Below, in pieces: positions 1-6,765 of a stretch of 9,765 nt of DNA. The notes under the pieces are model-generated. The model had not been told where the DNA came from. It was given only the letters and a program-made list of their open reading frames with translations, and made no database searches. Every line of letters begins with the position of its first letter. The first letter of the stretch is position 1. The stretch lies in the NCBI GenBank assembly GCA_964568815.1, contig CAZMRY010000055.1, forward strand, positions 1 through 9,765. The letters are read 5' to 3'. Both the position numbers and the translations under genes were made by a program. Origin of the DNA: RGIG8700 sp964568815. Lineage in GTDB: Bacteria; Bacillota; Clostridia; RGIG6154.

Positions 1-1172
1 TTTTTCGATTTTTTTGTAAAAAATATCAAAATCGTAAATATTATGGGAAACACTGTTGCTACAAGTATTCCTGCTTTTAAATCTGAGCCTGAAAGTGTAA
101 GATATTTTGATACAAGAGCTACTGTTTCAGGTCCAACCATACATCCTATATCCCCTGCCATAGCCAGTATTCCGAATATTGCTGTTCCACCTTGCGGGAA
201 ATCTTTTGCGACTATGCTTAAAGTGCCAGGCCACATAATTCCGACTGCAAATCCTACTATGCCACATCCTGAAAGTGCTATTATCTCATTTGGAACAAGG
301 GTTGCAGTTAAATAACCTGCCATACATAAAATTCCGCAGAATATCATATACTCTTTAAGTTTCATTCTTTCACCAAAAAATCCGTATATTACTCTTGATA
401 TCCCCATCATAAGAGCAAACATACTTGTTCCGAGCAAATCACCTGCTGTTTTTGACACATTAAGACCTCTTTCCGCATATGCCGATACCCACTGTGCTAC
501 AGCGATTTCTGATGCACCTGCGGCAAGCATTAATATCATAAACATTATAAATATTCTGCTTGTGAATATTTTTCTGAATGGTATTCTCTTTTCACCTTCT
601 GCAAACATATTTATGGGTGATTTTATAAACATAAGAAAATCTGCAAGAGGTATAAGTGCCCATATAAAGCTCATATATCTCCAGTTTTCCGTTCCGAATA
701 ACACAAAAAATATAGTTGATGCAATTACAACAAGAAGCTGTCCCCATGCATAAAAGGAATGAAGCATACTCATGGTTGTTGCTTTATTATCTCCCGGTAA
801 TGCTTCGACAATAGGGCTTACAAGAACCTCCATTATGCCTCCGCCAATTGCATATATAAATATAGAAAAAACTATGCCTGCCATTGGTGGTAATATGTAA
901 GGAAGAATTCCCATAAGCAAAAGACCTGCACAGCAAAACAGACAGCCTGCACATATCATTTTTCTGTAACCTATTTTTTCTGCATACCTTGCACCGAAAA
1001 AGTCCACAAGCATCTGCACTGCAAAATTCACAGCAATCAAAAAGCCTATCTCAGTTGTTGAAAACTTAAAGGTTGTCATAAATGTTACATATAATAAAGG
1101 TGCAAAATTATTTACTATTGCACTTGACGCATAGCCAAGATAGCATGCGTATCTTGTTCTGTTGTAATTCAT
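1..1172 (-). CDS. MFS transporter, 12-TM type, partial at the C-terminal end
   Basis: This frame runs open from an ATG at 1172 to the left edge, giving 390 codons with no stop; the ORF is cut by the window. The start is supported by AGGAG six bases upstream. My translation is hydrophobic throughout, with about twelve membrane segments in two halves: roughly residues 10-32, 42-60, 72-90, 97-118, 140-160, 165-183, then 207-225, 245-265, 274-292, 297-315, 330-352 and 367-385. A loop at about 57-71 with GARYAEKIGYRK resembles the conserved loop 2-3 motif of the major facilitator superfamily. A hydrophilic central loop at about 184-205 separates the halves. The last visible residues are lysine-rich after the final helix, so little is probably missing. 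The family couples solute movement to proton or ion gradients or facilitates diffusion. The substrate cannot be told; sugar or drug transport are both possible. It follows ftsH after a terminator and may be expressed separately. Confidence 0.85.
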   Translation of the reverse strand, partial: MNYNRTRYACYLGYASSAIVNNFAPLLYVTFMTTFKFSTTEIGFLIAVNFAVQMLVDFFGARYAEKIGYRKMICAGCLFCCAGLLLMGILPYILPPMAGIVFSIFIYAIGGGIMEVLVSPIVEALPGDNKATTMSMLHSFYAWGQLLVVIASTIFFVLFGTENWRYMSFIWALIPLADFLMFIKSPINMFAEGEKRIPFRKIFTSRIFIMFMILMLAAGASEIAVAQWVSAYAERGLNVSKTAGDLLGTSMFALMMGISRVIYGFFGERMKLKEYMIFCGILCMAGYLTATLVPNEIIALSGCGIVGFAVGIMWPGTLSIVAKDFPQGGTAIFGILAMAGDIGCMVGPETVALVSKYLTLSGSDLKAGILVATVFPIIFTILIFFTKKSK

Positions 1173-1185
1173 ATTTTTCTCCTGC

Positions 1186-1216
1186 AAAAAACGAGGAGGT
1201 TCACTCCTCGTTTTTT
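1186..1216 (-). terminator. Rho-independent terminator after ftsH
   Basis: Read on the minus strand, an A-run and CGAGGAG arm (1216-1204), a five-base loop (1203-1199) and CTCCTCG (1198-1192) are followed by six T (1191-1186). If the A and T runs also pair, the stem reaches 13 perfect base pairs. The A-run overlaps the TAA stop of ftsH. The T-run ends only two bases before the ribosome binding site of the MFS gene. The element is nearly symmetrical, so it could also act on plus-strand transcripts, although no plus-strand gene lies nearby. Confidence 0.9.
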
Positions 1217-3029
1217 AAATACTGTTATAAAGTTCTTCAAACTCGGCTCCGCCGATTTTTTCTTTCTCAATGAGAGCCTGGGCAACAACATGAAGTTTTG
1301 CCATATTCTCTTTCAAGATAGTTTCACATCTTTCGTAGCCTTCGTCTATTATTCTTCTGATTTCTCTGTCTATTGATGCAGCTACCTCTTCAGAATAGTT
1401 CTTGGCATGGCCAAAATCTCTTCCTATAAATACTTCTTCCTGCTCTGAATCGTAGAACACAGTTCCAAGGTTTTCGCTCATACCGTATTTTGTTACCATA
1501 CCTCTTGCAATCTGTGTTGCTCTCTGGATATCATTTGATGCACCTGTGCTTATGTCATTCATAATAAGCTTTTCTGCAATTCTGCCTGCAAGGAGTACAA
1601 CAATTTCATCAAGCATATCGCTTTTTGCCATATACATTTTATCTTCCGTCGGAAGATGCATTGTGTATCCGCCCGCTCTGCCTCTTGGAATAATAGAAAC
1701 CTGATGCACAGGGTCCTGACCGGGAAGAGCTCTTGTTGCGATTGCGTGACCTGCCTCATGGTATGCAGTAAGTTTCTTTTCTTTTTCGCTGATTTTTCTT
1801 GATTTTTTCTCCTGACCTACAACTACTTTAATCATAGCTTCGTTCAGTTCGTCCATTGTTATGGCTTCTTTATTTCTCTTAACAGCAAGAAGTGCTGCCT
1901 CATTCATAAGGTTTTCAAGTTCTGCACCTGTAAAGCCCGCTGTTGTTTTTGCTATAACCTCAAGGTCTACATCAGCGGCTAAAGGTTTATTTTTTGCGTG
2001 AACATGCATAATTGCATCTCTGCCCTTTGCATCAGGATAGCCTACTACTACTTGTCTGTCAAATCTGCCGGGGCGCAAAAGAGCAGGGTCTAAAATGTCA
2101 GGTCTGTTAGTTGCAGCAATTATGATAATTCCCTCATAAACACCAAAACCGTCCATTTCAACAAGAAGCTGGTTTAAGGTCTGTTCTCTTTCGTCATGTC
2201 CACCGCCAAGACCTGCACCTCTTTTTCTGCCCACTGCATCAATTTCGTCAATAAAGATAATACAAGGTGCGTTTTTCTTTGCCTGTTCAAACAAGTCTCT
2301 TACTCTTGATGCACCAACACCAACAAACATTTCTACAAAGTCTGAACCGCTTATAGAAAAGAACGGAACTCCTGCTTCACCTGATACAGCTTTTGCAAGA
2401 AGGGTTTTACCTGTTCCCGGAGGACCTACAAGGAGCACTCCCTTTGGTATTCTTGCGCCCATTTTTTCAAATTTTGAAGGGTTTTTAAGAAACTCAACAA
2501 CTTCCTGAAGCTCTTCTTTTTCTTCGTCTTCTCCGGCAACATCACCAAATGTAACTTTCTTACCTGTTTTATCGTCTGCTATTTTTGCACGACTCTTGCC
2601 AAAGGACATTGCACCTCTGCCACCACCCGAGCCTTTGTCGCTCATAAATGCCATCCAGAAAACGATAAACAATATTATCATTATAAGTCCCGGTATCATA
2701 CTTATCCACCATGGGGCTTCTGCTACAGGCGGTGTTGCGTATTCAAGGGTGCCTGCCTCTACCTGTTTCTTTATAACACTTCCAACATCTTCATGAAGAA
2801 TTTCAATTGACGGAATATCTGCAGTAAATTTTGTATCATCAGTTCTTAATGCAGTTGCAGTCGTGCCTGTAACCGAAAGTTCTTTGATTTTACTTGTCTG
2901 AATCTCTTTAATAAGATCAGAGTAAACGAGAGTTTCGTTTTCAGGACCTGCATACATTACAGAAACTACCGAAACTATGATTGCAAATAACACCATGTAA
3001 AAAACTAAGCTTTTAATTCCTCTTTTCAA
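1215..3029 (-). CDS. ftsH: ATP-dependent zinc metalloprotease FtsH
   Basis: Membrane-anchored AAA+ protease that forms a hexamer, pulls misfolded or regulated proteins through its pore and degrades them at the cytoplasmic face. Numbering is from the TTG start I prefer (604 residues). TM1 is about 6-26, an extracytoplasmic domain about 27-105, TM2 about 108-129, then a glycine-rich linker. The AAA module has Walker A GPPGTGKT (202-209), pore motif FVGVG (235-239), Walker B IIFIDEID (257-264) and second region of homology TNRPDILDPALLRPGRFDRQ (307-326). The protease has HEAGH (424-428) and the likely third zinc ligand Asp in TGASND (about 500). All key residues are present. The protein is somewhat shorter than Bacillus FtsH because it lacks a long charged tail. 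An ATG nine bases further upstream (3038) lies one base from the Shine-Dalgarno site, too close to use. It follows hpt, has its own candidate promoter, and ends in a terminator. Confidence 0.97.
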   Translation of the reverse strand: MKRGIKSLVFYMVLFAIIVSVVSVMYAGPENETLVYSDLIKEIQTSKIKELSVTGTTATALRTDDTKFTADIPSIEILHEDVGSVIKKQVEAGTLEYATPPVAEAPWWISMIPGLIMIILFIVFWMAFMSDKGSGGGRGAMSFGKSRAKIADDKTGKKVTFGDVAGEDEEKEELQEVVEFLKNPSKFEKMGARIPKGVLLVGPPGTGKTLLAKAVSGEAGVPFFSISGSDFVEMFVGVGASRVRDLFEQAKKNAPCIIFIDEIDAVGRKRGAGLGGGHDEREQTLNQLLVEMDGFGVYEGIIIIAATNRPDILDPALLRPGRFDRQVVVGYPDAKGRDAIMHVHAKNKPLAADVDLEVIAKTTAGFTGAELENLMNEAALLAVKRNKEAITMDELNEAMIKVVVGQEKKSRKISEKEKKLTAYHEAGHAIATRALPGQDPVHQVSIIPRGRAGGYTMHLPTEDKMYMAKSDMLDEIVVLLAGRIAEKLIMNDISTGASNDIQRATQIARGMVTKYGMSENLGTVFYDSEQEEVFIGRDFGHAKNYSEEVAASIDREIRRIIDEGYERCETILKENMAKLHVVAQALIEKEKIGGAEFEELYNSI

Positions 3030-3039
3030 GATGCACATA

Positions 3040-3047
3040 CCTCCTTT
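3040..3047 (-). promoter_or_regulatory. ftsH ribosome binding site that decides the start
   Basis: AAAGGAGG is a near-perfect Shine-Dalgarno sequence. Its last G is one base from the ATG at 3038 but ten bases from the in-frame TTG at 3029. The first spacing is not workable and the second is at the long end of normal, so TTG is the probable start. The resulting N-terminus, a short basic stretch running straight into TM1, is typical of FtsH. Confidence 0.7.
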
Positions 3048-3061
3048 AGATAATTTCTACA

Positions 3062-3090
3062 ATATTAACATAATTTATGTAAAATTGCAA
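3062..3090 (-). promoter_or_regulatory. Candidate sigma-A type promoter for ftsH
   Basis: Minus strand TTGCAA (3090-3085, 4 of 6 to the -35 consensus) is 17 bases from TAATAT (3067-3062, 4 of 6 to the -10 consensus). The -10 is preceded by TATG plus one base, the extended -10 signature common in Gram-positives. Transcription would start near 3055, giving a leader of about 25 bases. The spacer holds a 13-base perfect palindrome, ACATAA-N-TTATGT (3068-3080), which could be an operator. The gap between hpt and ftsH is the longest inside the gene cluster, as expected for an internal promoter. The hexamer matches are modest, so this is a prediction. Confidence 0.55.
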
Positions 3091-3098
3091 CTTAAAAT

Positions 3099-3638
3099 TC
3101 AATTTCCGTAAACTTCTTCTTTTAATACTCCAATAAACGGCAGGTTTCTGTATTTTTCGGCATAATCAAGTCCGTATCCAACGATGAATTCGTTTTCAAC
3201 TTCAAAGCCTTTATATTTCACATCAACAGGAACAACTCTTCTTTCAGGCTTATCAACGCAAGAGCAGATTTCTATACTTGCGGGATTTCTTTCTTTAAGA
3301 ATTTTAACCAGATTGTTGAGAGTATATCCTGTATCTACAATATCTTCTATTATAATAATATCTTTTCCTTCGATTGGCTGAGCTAAATCCTTTATGATTT
3401 TAACATTTCCCGACGACTCTGTTCCTGATGCATAGCTTGATACAACCATAAAATCTATTGCCGCTTTTAATTTGATATTTTTAAAAAGGTCTGCCGCAAA
3501 AACAAAGCTTCCTTTAAGTATAACAACAAAAACAGGATCTTTGTCTTTATAATCCTCATTAATATTCGCTGCAAGTTCTTCAACCTTGACCTTAAGCTGT
3601 TCTTCTGTAATCAATATTTTTTTGATGTCCTTTAACAT
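3099..3638 (-). CDS. hpt: Hypoxanthine (guanine) phosphoribosyltransferase
   Basis: Cytoplasmic purine salvage enzyme that transfers phosphoribose from PRPP to hypoxanthine or guanine, giving IMP or GMP. At 179 residues it has the usual length for the bacterial family. Motifs seen in order: LKGS (41-44, PRPP pyrophosphate loop), SSYASG (67-72, flexible catalytic loop with the Ser-Tyr pair), the PRPP-binding signature IIIIEDIVDTGYTL (94-107) with the acidic pair Glu98-Asp99, DKPERR (129-134), then VKYKGF (140-145) and FIVGYGLDYAEKYRNLPFIG (151-170), which form the purine-binding end. The ATG start has AAAGGGTG upstream, lying inside the 3' end of tilS. The gene overlaps tilS by seven bases (ATGTTAA holds both the start and the tilS stop), which suggests coupled translation. 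tilS-hpt-ftsH is a conserved Firmicute order. Guanine preference versus hypoxanthine cannot be decided from sequence. Confidence 0.97.
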   Translation of the reverse strand: MLKDIKKILITEEQLKVKVEELAANINEDYKDKDPVFVVILKGSFVFAADLFKNIKLKAAIDFMVVSSYASGTESSGNVKIIKDLAQPIEGKDIIIIEDIVDTGYTLNNLVKILKERNPASIEICSCVDKPERRVVPVDVKYKGFEVENEFIVGYGLDYAEKYRNLPFIGVLKEEVYGN

Positions 3639-4960
3639 AACTTTTCACCCTTTATCATTAGTACTGTGTCTGTTTTTTTGTTTATTTTAAAGTAATCGGA
3701 TCTTTTTACTCCTATTACACATAAAATATCATTTTTTTCAACAATGATTTTTTTACTTCTTTCCCTCTGGGGGATTTTTTCATTAATAAAAATCTCTTTA
3801 AGCTTTTTGGGAGATTTCATTCCCATAGGTGTAATTAAATCACCGTCCTCAAAGTTTCTTAAAACAACCGCATCTGTTTTAAAATCAAAGTATTCTGTAT
3901 TTTCACAATATACAATGTTTTCTTTACTGATATATTTTGCAGTTACTTTCATCCCTGCTTCAGGAATTTCTATGGTTTCTCCCACATCAAGTTCATACCT
4001 GAACTTTTTTGTTTTCTGTTTTTGTGCAAAGCAAATTCTTTCGTACTCTGCATAACATACAGTATTAAACCCAAGTTCAATTATATTGCCGAGAGTGTCC
4101 TCCTTAACATTTTCGGTTATATAATCTATGTGTCTTTTTTCAAGGTCTTTTGTTGTGCCTGCGGCATATTCATATGCAAAATGTATTGCCCTTGCTTTTA
4201 TAGCTTTGTGTGCATTTAAAAATTCTTTCTTATTTATATATGCAGTTTCTCCAAGCTCAACTAGTTTTTTGGCACACATATCTAAAAAATCATTTTCTTC
4301 TTTTGCTATTTCGCTGGTTCTGGCACAGCTATCCAGAAACCTTGGATTAATTTCCATAAGCACAGGGATTGCCTGATTTCTGATTTTGTTTCTGGTATAG
4401 TCACATTCAAAATTTGTTTTATCTGTAACAAAGTCCTGACCCTTTTGTTTAAGGTAGCTTTCTATTTCCTCTCTTTTAACATCAATAAGAGGTCTTATAA
4501 TGTTATCTCTTACTTTAGGGATAGAACAAAGTCCTTTACTTCCGCTTCCTCTTAAAAGATTTAAAAGCATTGTTTCTGCATTATCATTTCTGTTGTGGGC
4601 AACAGCTATTTTATTATAGCCAAACTTTTCCGCAGTTTCTGCAAAAAAGGAATATCTTATATTTCTTCCTGCAACTTCTTCTGATATTTTTTCTTTTTGA
4701 GCAATAGCTTTAACATCTTTTTCAAGAATATACAGAGGTATGCCGAGTTTCATACAAAGCTCTTTTACAAATTCCATATCGCTGTCTGCTTCATCTCTGA
4801 TTTTGTGATTTATGTGTGCTGCTCCAATATTGTAGTCAAGTTCTTTAAGCACAACACAAAGACAAACAGAATCCGCGCCCCCTGACAGGGCTACAAGGAT
4901 TTTGTCTTCTTTTTTTAGCATATTGCTTTCACTTATTGTGTTTTTTACTTTTTCTAACAT
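3632..4960 (-). CDS. tilS: tRNA(Ile)-lysidine synthetase TilS
   Basis: Adds lysine to C34 of the CAU-anticodon tRNA-Ile using ATP, so that the tRNA reads AUA and is charged with isoleucine; essential in most bacteria. Numbered from the ATG at 4960 (442 residues), the N-terminal PP-loop ATPase domain has SGGADS (26-31), HINHKIRDEAD (49-59), VAHNRNDNAETMLLNLLRGS (120-139) and the YTRNKIRNQAIP segment (188-199). A helical middle domain follows. The C-terminal TilS domain carries GDLITPMGMKSPKKLKEIF (about 373-391) and ends near the conserved IGVKRSDYFKI (416-426). Length suits the long, three-domain form found in Bacillus. An in-frame TTG one codon upstream (4963) is only two bases from the Shine-Dalgarno site, so ATG is preferred; that ATG overlaps the dnaB stop as TGATG. 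Translation is therefore probably coupled to DnaB. Confidence 0.96.
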   Translation of the reverse strand: MLEKVKNTISESNMLKKEDKILVALSGGADSVCLCVVLKELDYNIGAAHINHKIRDEADSDMEFVKELCMKLGIPLYILEKDVKAIAQKEKISEEVAGRNIRYSFFAETAEKFGYNKIAVAHNRNDNAETMLLNLLRGSGSKGLCSIPKVRDNIIRPLIDVKREEIESYLKQKGQDFVTDKTNFECDYTRNKIRNQAIPVLMEINPRFLDSCARTSEIAKEENDFLDMCAKKLVELGETAYINKKEFLNAHKAIKARAIHFAYEYAAGTTKDLEKRHIDYITENVKEDTLGNIIELGFNTVCYAEYERICFAQKQKTKKFRYELDVGETIEIPEAGMKVTAKYISKENIVYCENTEYFDFKTDAVVLRNFEDGDLITPMGMKSPKKLKEIFINEKIPQRERSKKIIVEKNDILCVIGVKRSDYFKINKKTDTVLMIKGEKLC

Positions 4961-6303
4961 CAATACTCCTCGTGAGTTGTATCAACACTCATAAAAGTTG
5001 TGTACTGTGGTTTCCACATAAGTCCCATTTTTCCTGTTGAACCGCTTCTGTGTTTTGCAACAATAAGGTCAATCATATTGTTGCCTTCGCCTTCTTCGTT
5101 ATCTTCATTTCTTTTACCGAGGAACATAACAACGTCGGCATCCTGTTCGATTGCGCCTGATTCTCTAAGGTCGGAAAGAACAGGTGTTTTATCTGTTCTT
5201 GACTCTATTGAACGGGACAACTGGCTAAGGCAGAGAACAGGTACTTCAAGTTCTTTTGCAAGTATTTTCAGTGCTCTTGACATTTCAGATACTGCCTGCT
5301 GTCTGCTTTCGATTTTACCCTTTGGATTCATAAGCTGCAGATAATCGACGATTACAAGTCCAAGTCCCTTTTCAAGTTTAAGTCGTCTGCATTTTGAACG
5401 AATTTCTGTTACCGTTAATGCCGCTGTATCGTCTATAAACAATGGTGCGTCCGAAATTGCAGGTACTGCCTGCATAATTCTGCTCCAGTCATCTGCATCA
5501 AGGTTACCTGTTTTAAGCTTGTAGCTATCTACAAGTGCCTGTGACGAGAGAACTCTGTTTAAAATTTCTTCATCTGACATTTCAAGGCTGAAAACTGCAA
5601 CAGGTATTTTTTTCTGTACAGCTACAAATCTTGCAATATTAAGTGCGAAGCTTGTTTTACCTACACCAGGTCTTGCGGCTAATATATTAAGGGTTGATTT
5701 CTGAAAACCTGAAAGGAGCATATCAAGGTTTGCAAAGCCTGTTTCAAGACCTGTTATTCTTGAGCCTTTATTCTGGAGCTCCTGAAGTTTTTCAAGTGCT
5801 CTCGATACTACATCTTCTATTTCAGAAAAACCTTTTGTATTTTTGCCTGTTAAAATATCAAATATTAACTTTTCCGCATTCTCTGCAACAGTTTCAGGTG
5901 GATTTACTCCCTCATAAGCCTCTGTCTGTATTTCTGAGCTTGCATTTATAAGCTTTCTTAAAAGGGATTTGCCTTTTATTATATCTATATAGTATTTGAG
6001 ATTGGCTGTAACAGATACACCTATACTTAAGTTTACTACGAATTCACTTCCGCCTACTGCATCAATGGTGCCTCTCTGACTGAGTATGTCGCAAACCGTA
6101 ACAACATCAATAGGAACATCCTTTTCAAAAAGCTGCAGCATTGCAGCAAATATTTCTTTATTTTCAGGTCTGTAAAAATCATCCTCATTTAATGTTTCAA
6201 GGGCTGTTGCAACACTGTCTGCATCAGTAAGCATCGCTCCGATTACAGACTGTTCCGCCTCAAGGCTGTGAGGATAAACATTTGCACCGATATAACCTTC
6301 CAT
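4960..6303 (-). CDS. dnaB: Replicative DNA helicase DnaB (DnaC of Bacillus)
   Basis: Hexameric helicase that unwinds DNA at the replication fork using ATP and recruits primase. At 447 residues it is the normal size, with no intein. The N-terminal primase-interacting domain spans about 9-150 (PHSLEAEQSVIGAML at 11-25 is the family opening), followed by a linker helix and a RecA-like domain. Walker A is ARPGVGKT (210-217), the catalytic Glu is likely E241 in FSLEMS, Walker B is VIVDYLQLM (317-325), the sensor-like CLSQLSRSIESR is at 358-369, and the arginine finger is R419 in AKHRSGSTG. The ATG start follows an AGGAAG site seven bases away that lies within the last codons of rplI; the gap to rplI is two bases. 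rplI-dnaB pairing is standard in Firmicutes, while tilS directly downstream differs from Bacillus. Confidence 0.98.
   Translation of the reverse strand: MEGYIGANVYPHSLEAEQSVIGAMLTDADSVATALETLNEDDFYRPENKEIFAAMLQLFEKDVPIDVVTVCDILSQRGTIDAVGGSEFVVNLSIGVSVTANLKYYIDIIKGKSLLRKLINASSEIQTEAYEGVNPPETVAENAEKLIFDILTGKNTKGFSEIEDVVSRALEKLQELQNKGSRITGLETGFANLDMLLSGFQKSTLNILAARPGVGKTSFALNIARFVAVQKKIPVAVFSLEMSDEEILNRVLSSQALVDSYKLKTGNLDADDWSRIMQAVPAISDAPLFIDDTAALTVTEIRSKCRRLKLEKGLGLVIVDYLQLMNPKGKIESRQQAVSEMSRALKILAKELEVPVLCLSQLSRSIESRTDKTPVLSDLRESGAIEQDADVVMFLGKRNEDNEEGEGNNMIDLIVAKHRSGSTGKMGLMWKPQYTTFMSVDTTHEEY
4966..4971 (-). promoter_or_regulatory. tilS ribosome binding site, inside the end of dnaB
   Basis: GAGGAG lies five bases before the ATG at 4960 and within the last codons of dnaB. 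The alternative TTG at 4963 would have a spacing of only two bases. The site therefore fixes the start on the ATG that shares its A with the dnaB TGA stop. Confidence 0.75.
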
Positions 6304-6305
6304 AA

Positions 6306-6749
6306 TTATGCTTCCTTTATGATCACTTTTAACTCTCCTACAATATCAGGATAAAGTCTTATATTAACTGTGTATTCACCGATTTGTTTGATATCGTCCA
6401 TTTCAAATCTTCTTTTGTCAATTTTAACATGATGCTGTGAGATAAGAGCCTCTGCAATATCTTTGTTTGTTATTGAACCGAAAAGCTTACCGTTTGCACC
6501 TGCTTTTGCAGTTACTGTAACTGAAAGGGTACTGAGTTTTTCTTTCATCTGTGTTGCTTCGTTAAGCTCTGTTTCTTTTTTATATGCAAAAGCTTCCTGC
6601 TGACCTTTAAGGTCGTTTAATGCTGCGTTTGTAGCTTCTCTTGCAAGTTTTTTAGGAAAAAGGAAATTTCTTGCATAACCTTCAGAAACATTTACTATTT
6701 CTCCCTTTTTTCCCTGTCCCTTAACATTTTCAAGTAATACTACCTTCAT
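6306..6749 (-). CDS. rplI: 50S ribosomal protein bL9
   Basis: Large-subunit protein that binds 23S rRNA near the base of the L1 stalk and helps maintain reading frame and ribosome spacing. Length of 147 residues matches the family. The N-terminal rRNA-binding domain opens MKVVLLENVKGQGKKGEIV and holds the conserved GYARNFLFP (24-32). A long charged helix follows (about 40-75). The C-terminal domain carries GKLFGSIT (87-94) and DIKQIGEYTV (119-128). The start ATG is nine bases downstream of AAAGGA. It sits 16 bases after gdpP and two bases before dnaB, the usual Firmicute context. Confidence 0.98.
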   Translation of the reverse strand: MKVVLLENVKGQGKKGEIVNVSEGYARNFLFPKKLAREATNAALNDLKGQQEAFAYKKETELNEATQMKEKLSTLSVTVTAKAGANGKLFGSITNKDIAEALISQHHVKIDKRRFEMDDIKQIGEYTVNIRLYPDIVGELKVIIKEA

Positions 6750-6765
6750 TTATATCAATCCTTTC

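Noticed and set aside
43..315. Plus-strand open frames in the first 1.2 kb
   Set aside because: They lie opposite a continuous minus-strand MFS frame, lack good ribosome sites and do not resemble known proteins; they are shadows of the coding strand.
1217..1300. Promoter for the MFS gene inside the end of ftsH
   Set aside because: A TATAAC hexamer is present near 1223-1228, but no -35 match sits at a workable distance, so I do not call it.
3039..3098. CtsR or HrcA (CIRCE) heat-shock operator before ftsH
   Set aside because: The 13-base palindrome does not contain the GGTCAAA-type repeats of CtsR or the long TTAGCACTC arms of CIRCE.
4960..6303. Intein in DnaB
   Set aside because: DnaB is a frequent intein site, but the Walker A region and the downstream motifs are contiguous and the protein is of normal length.
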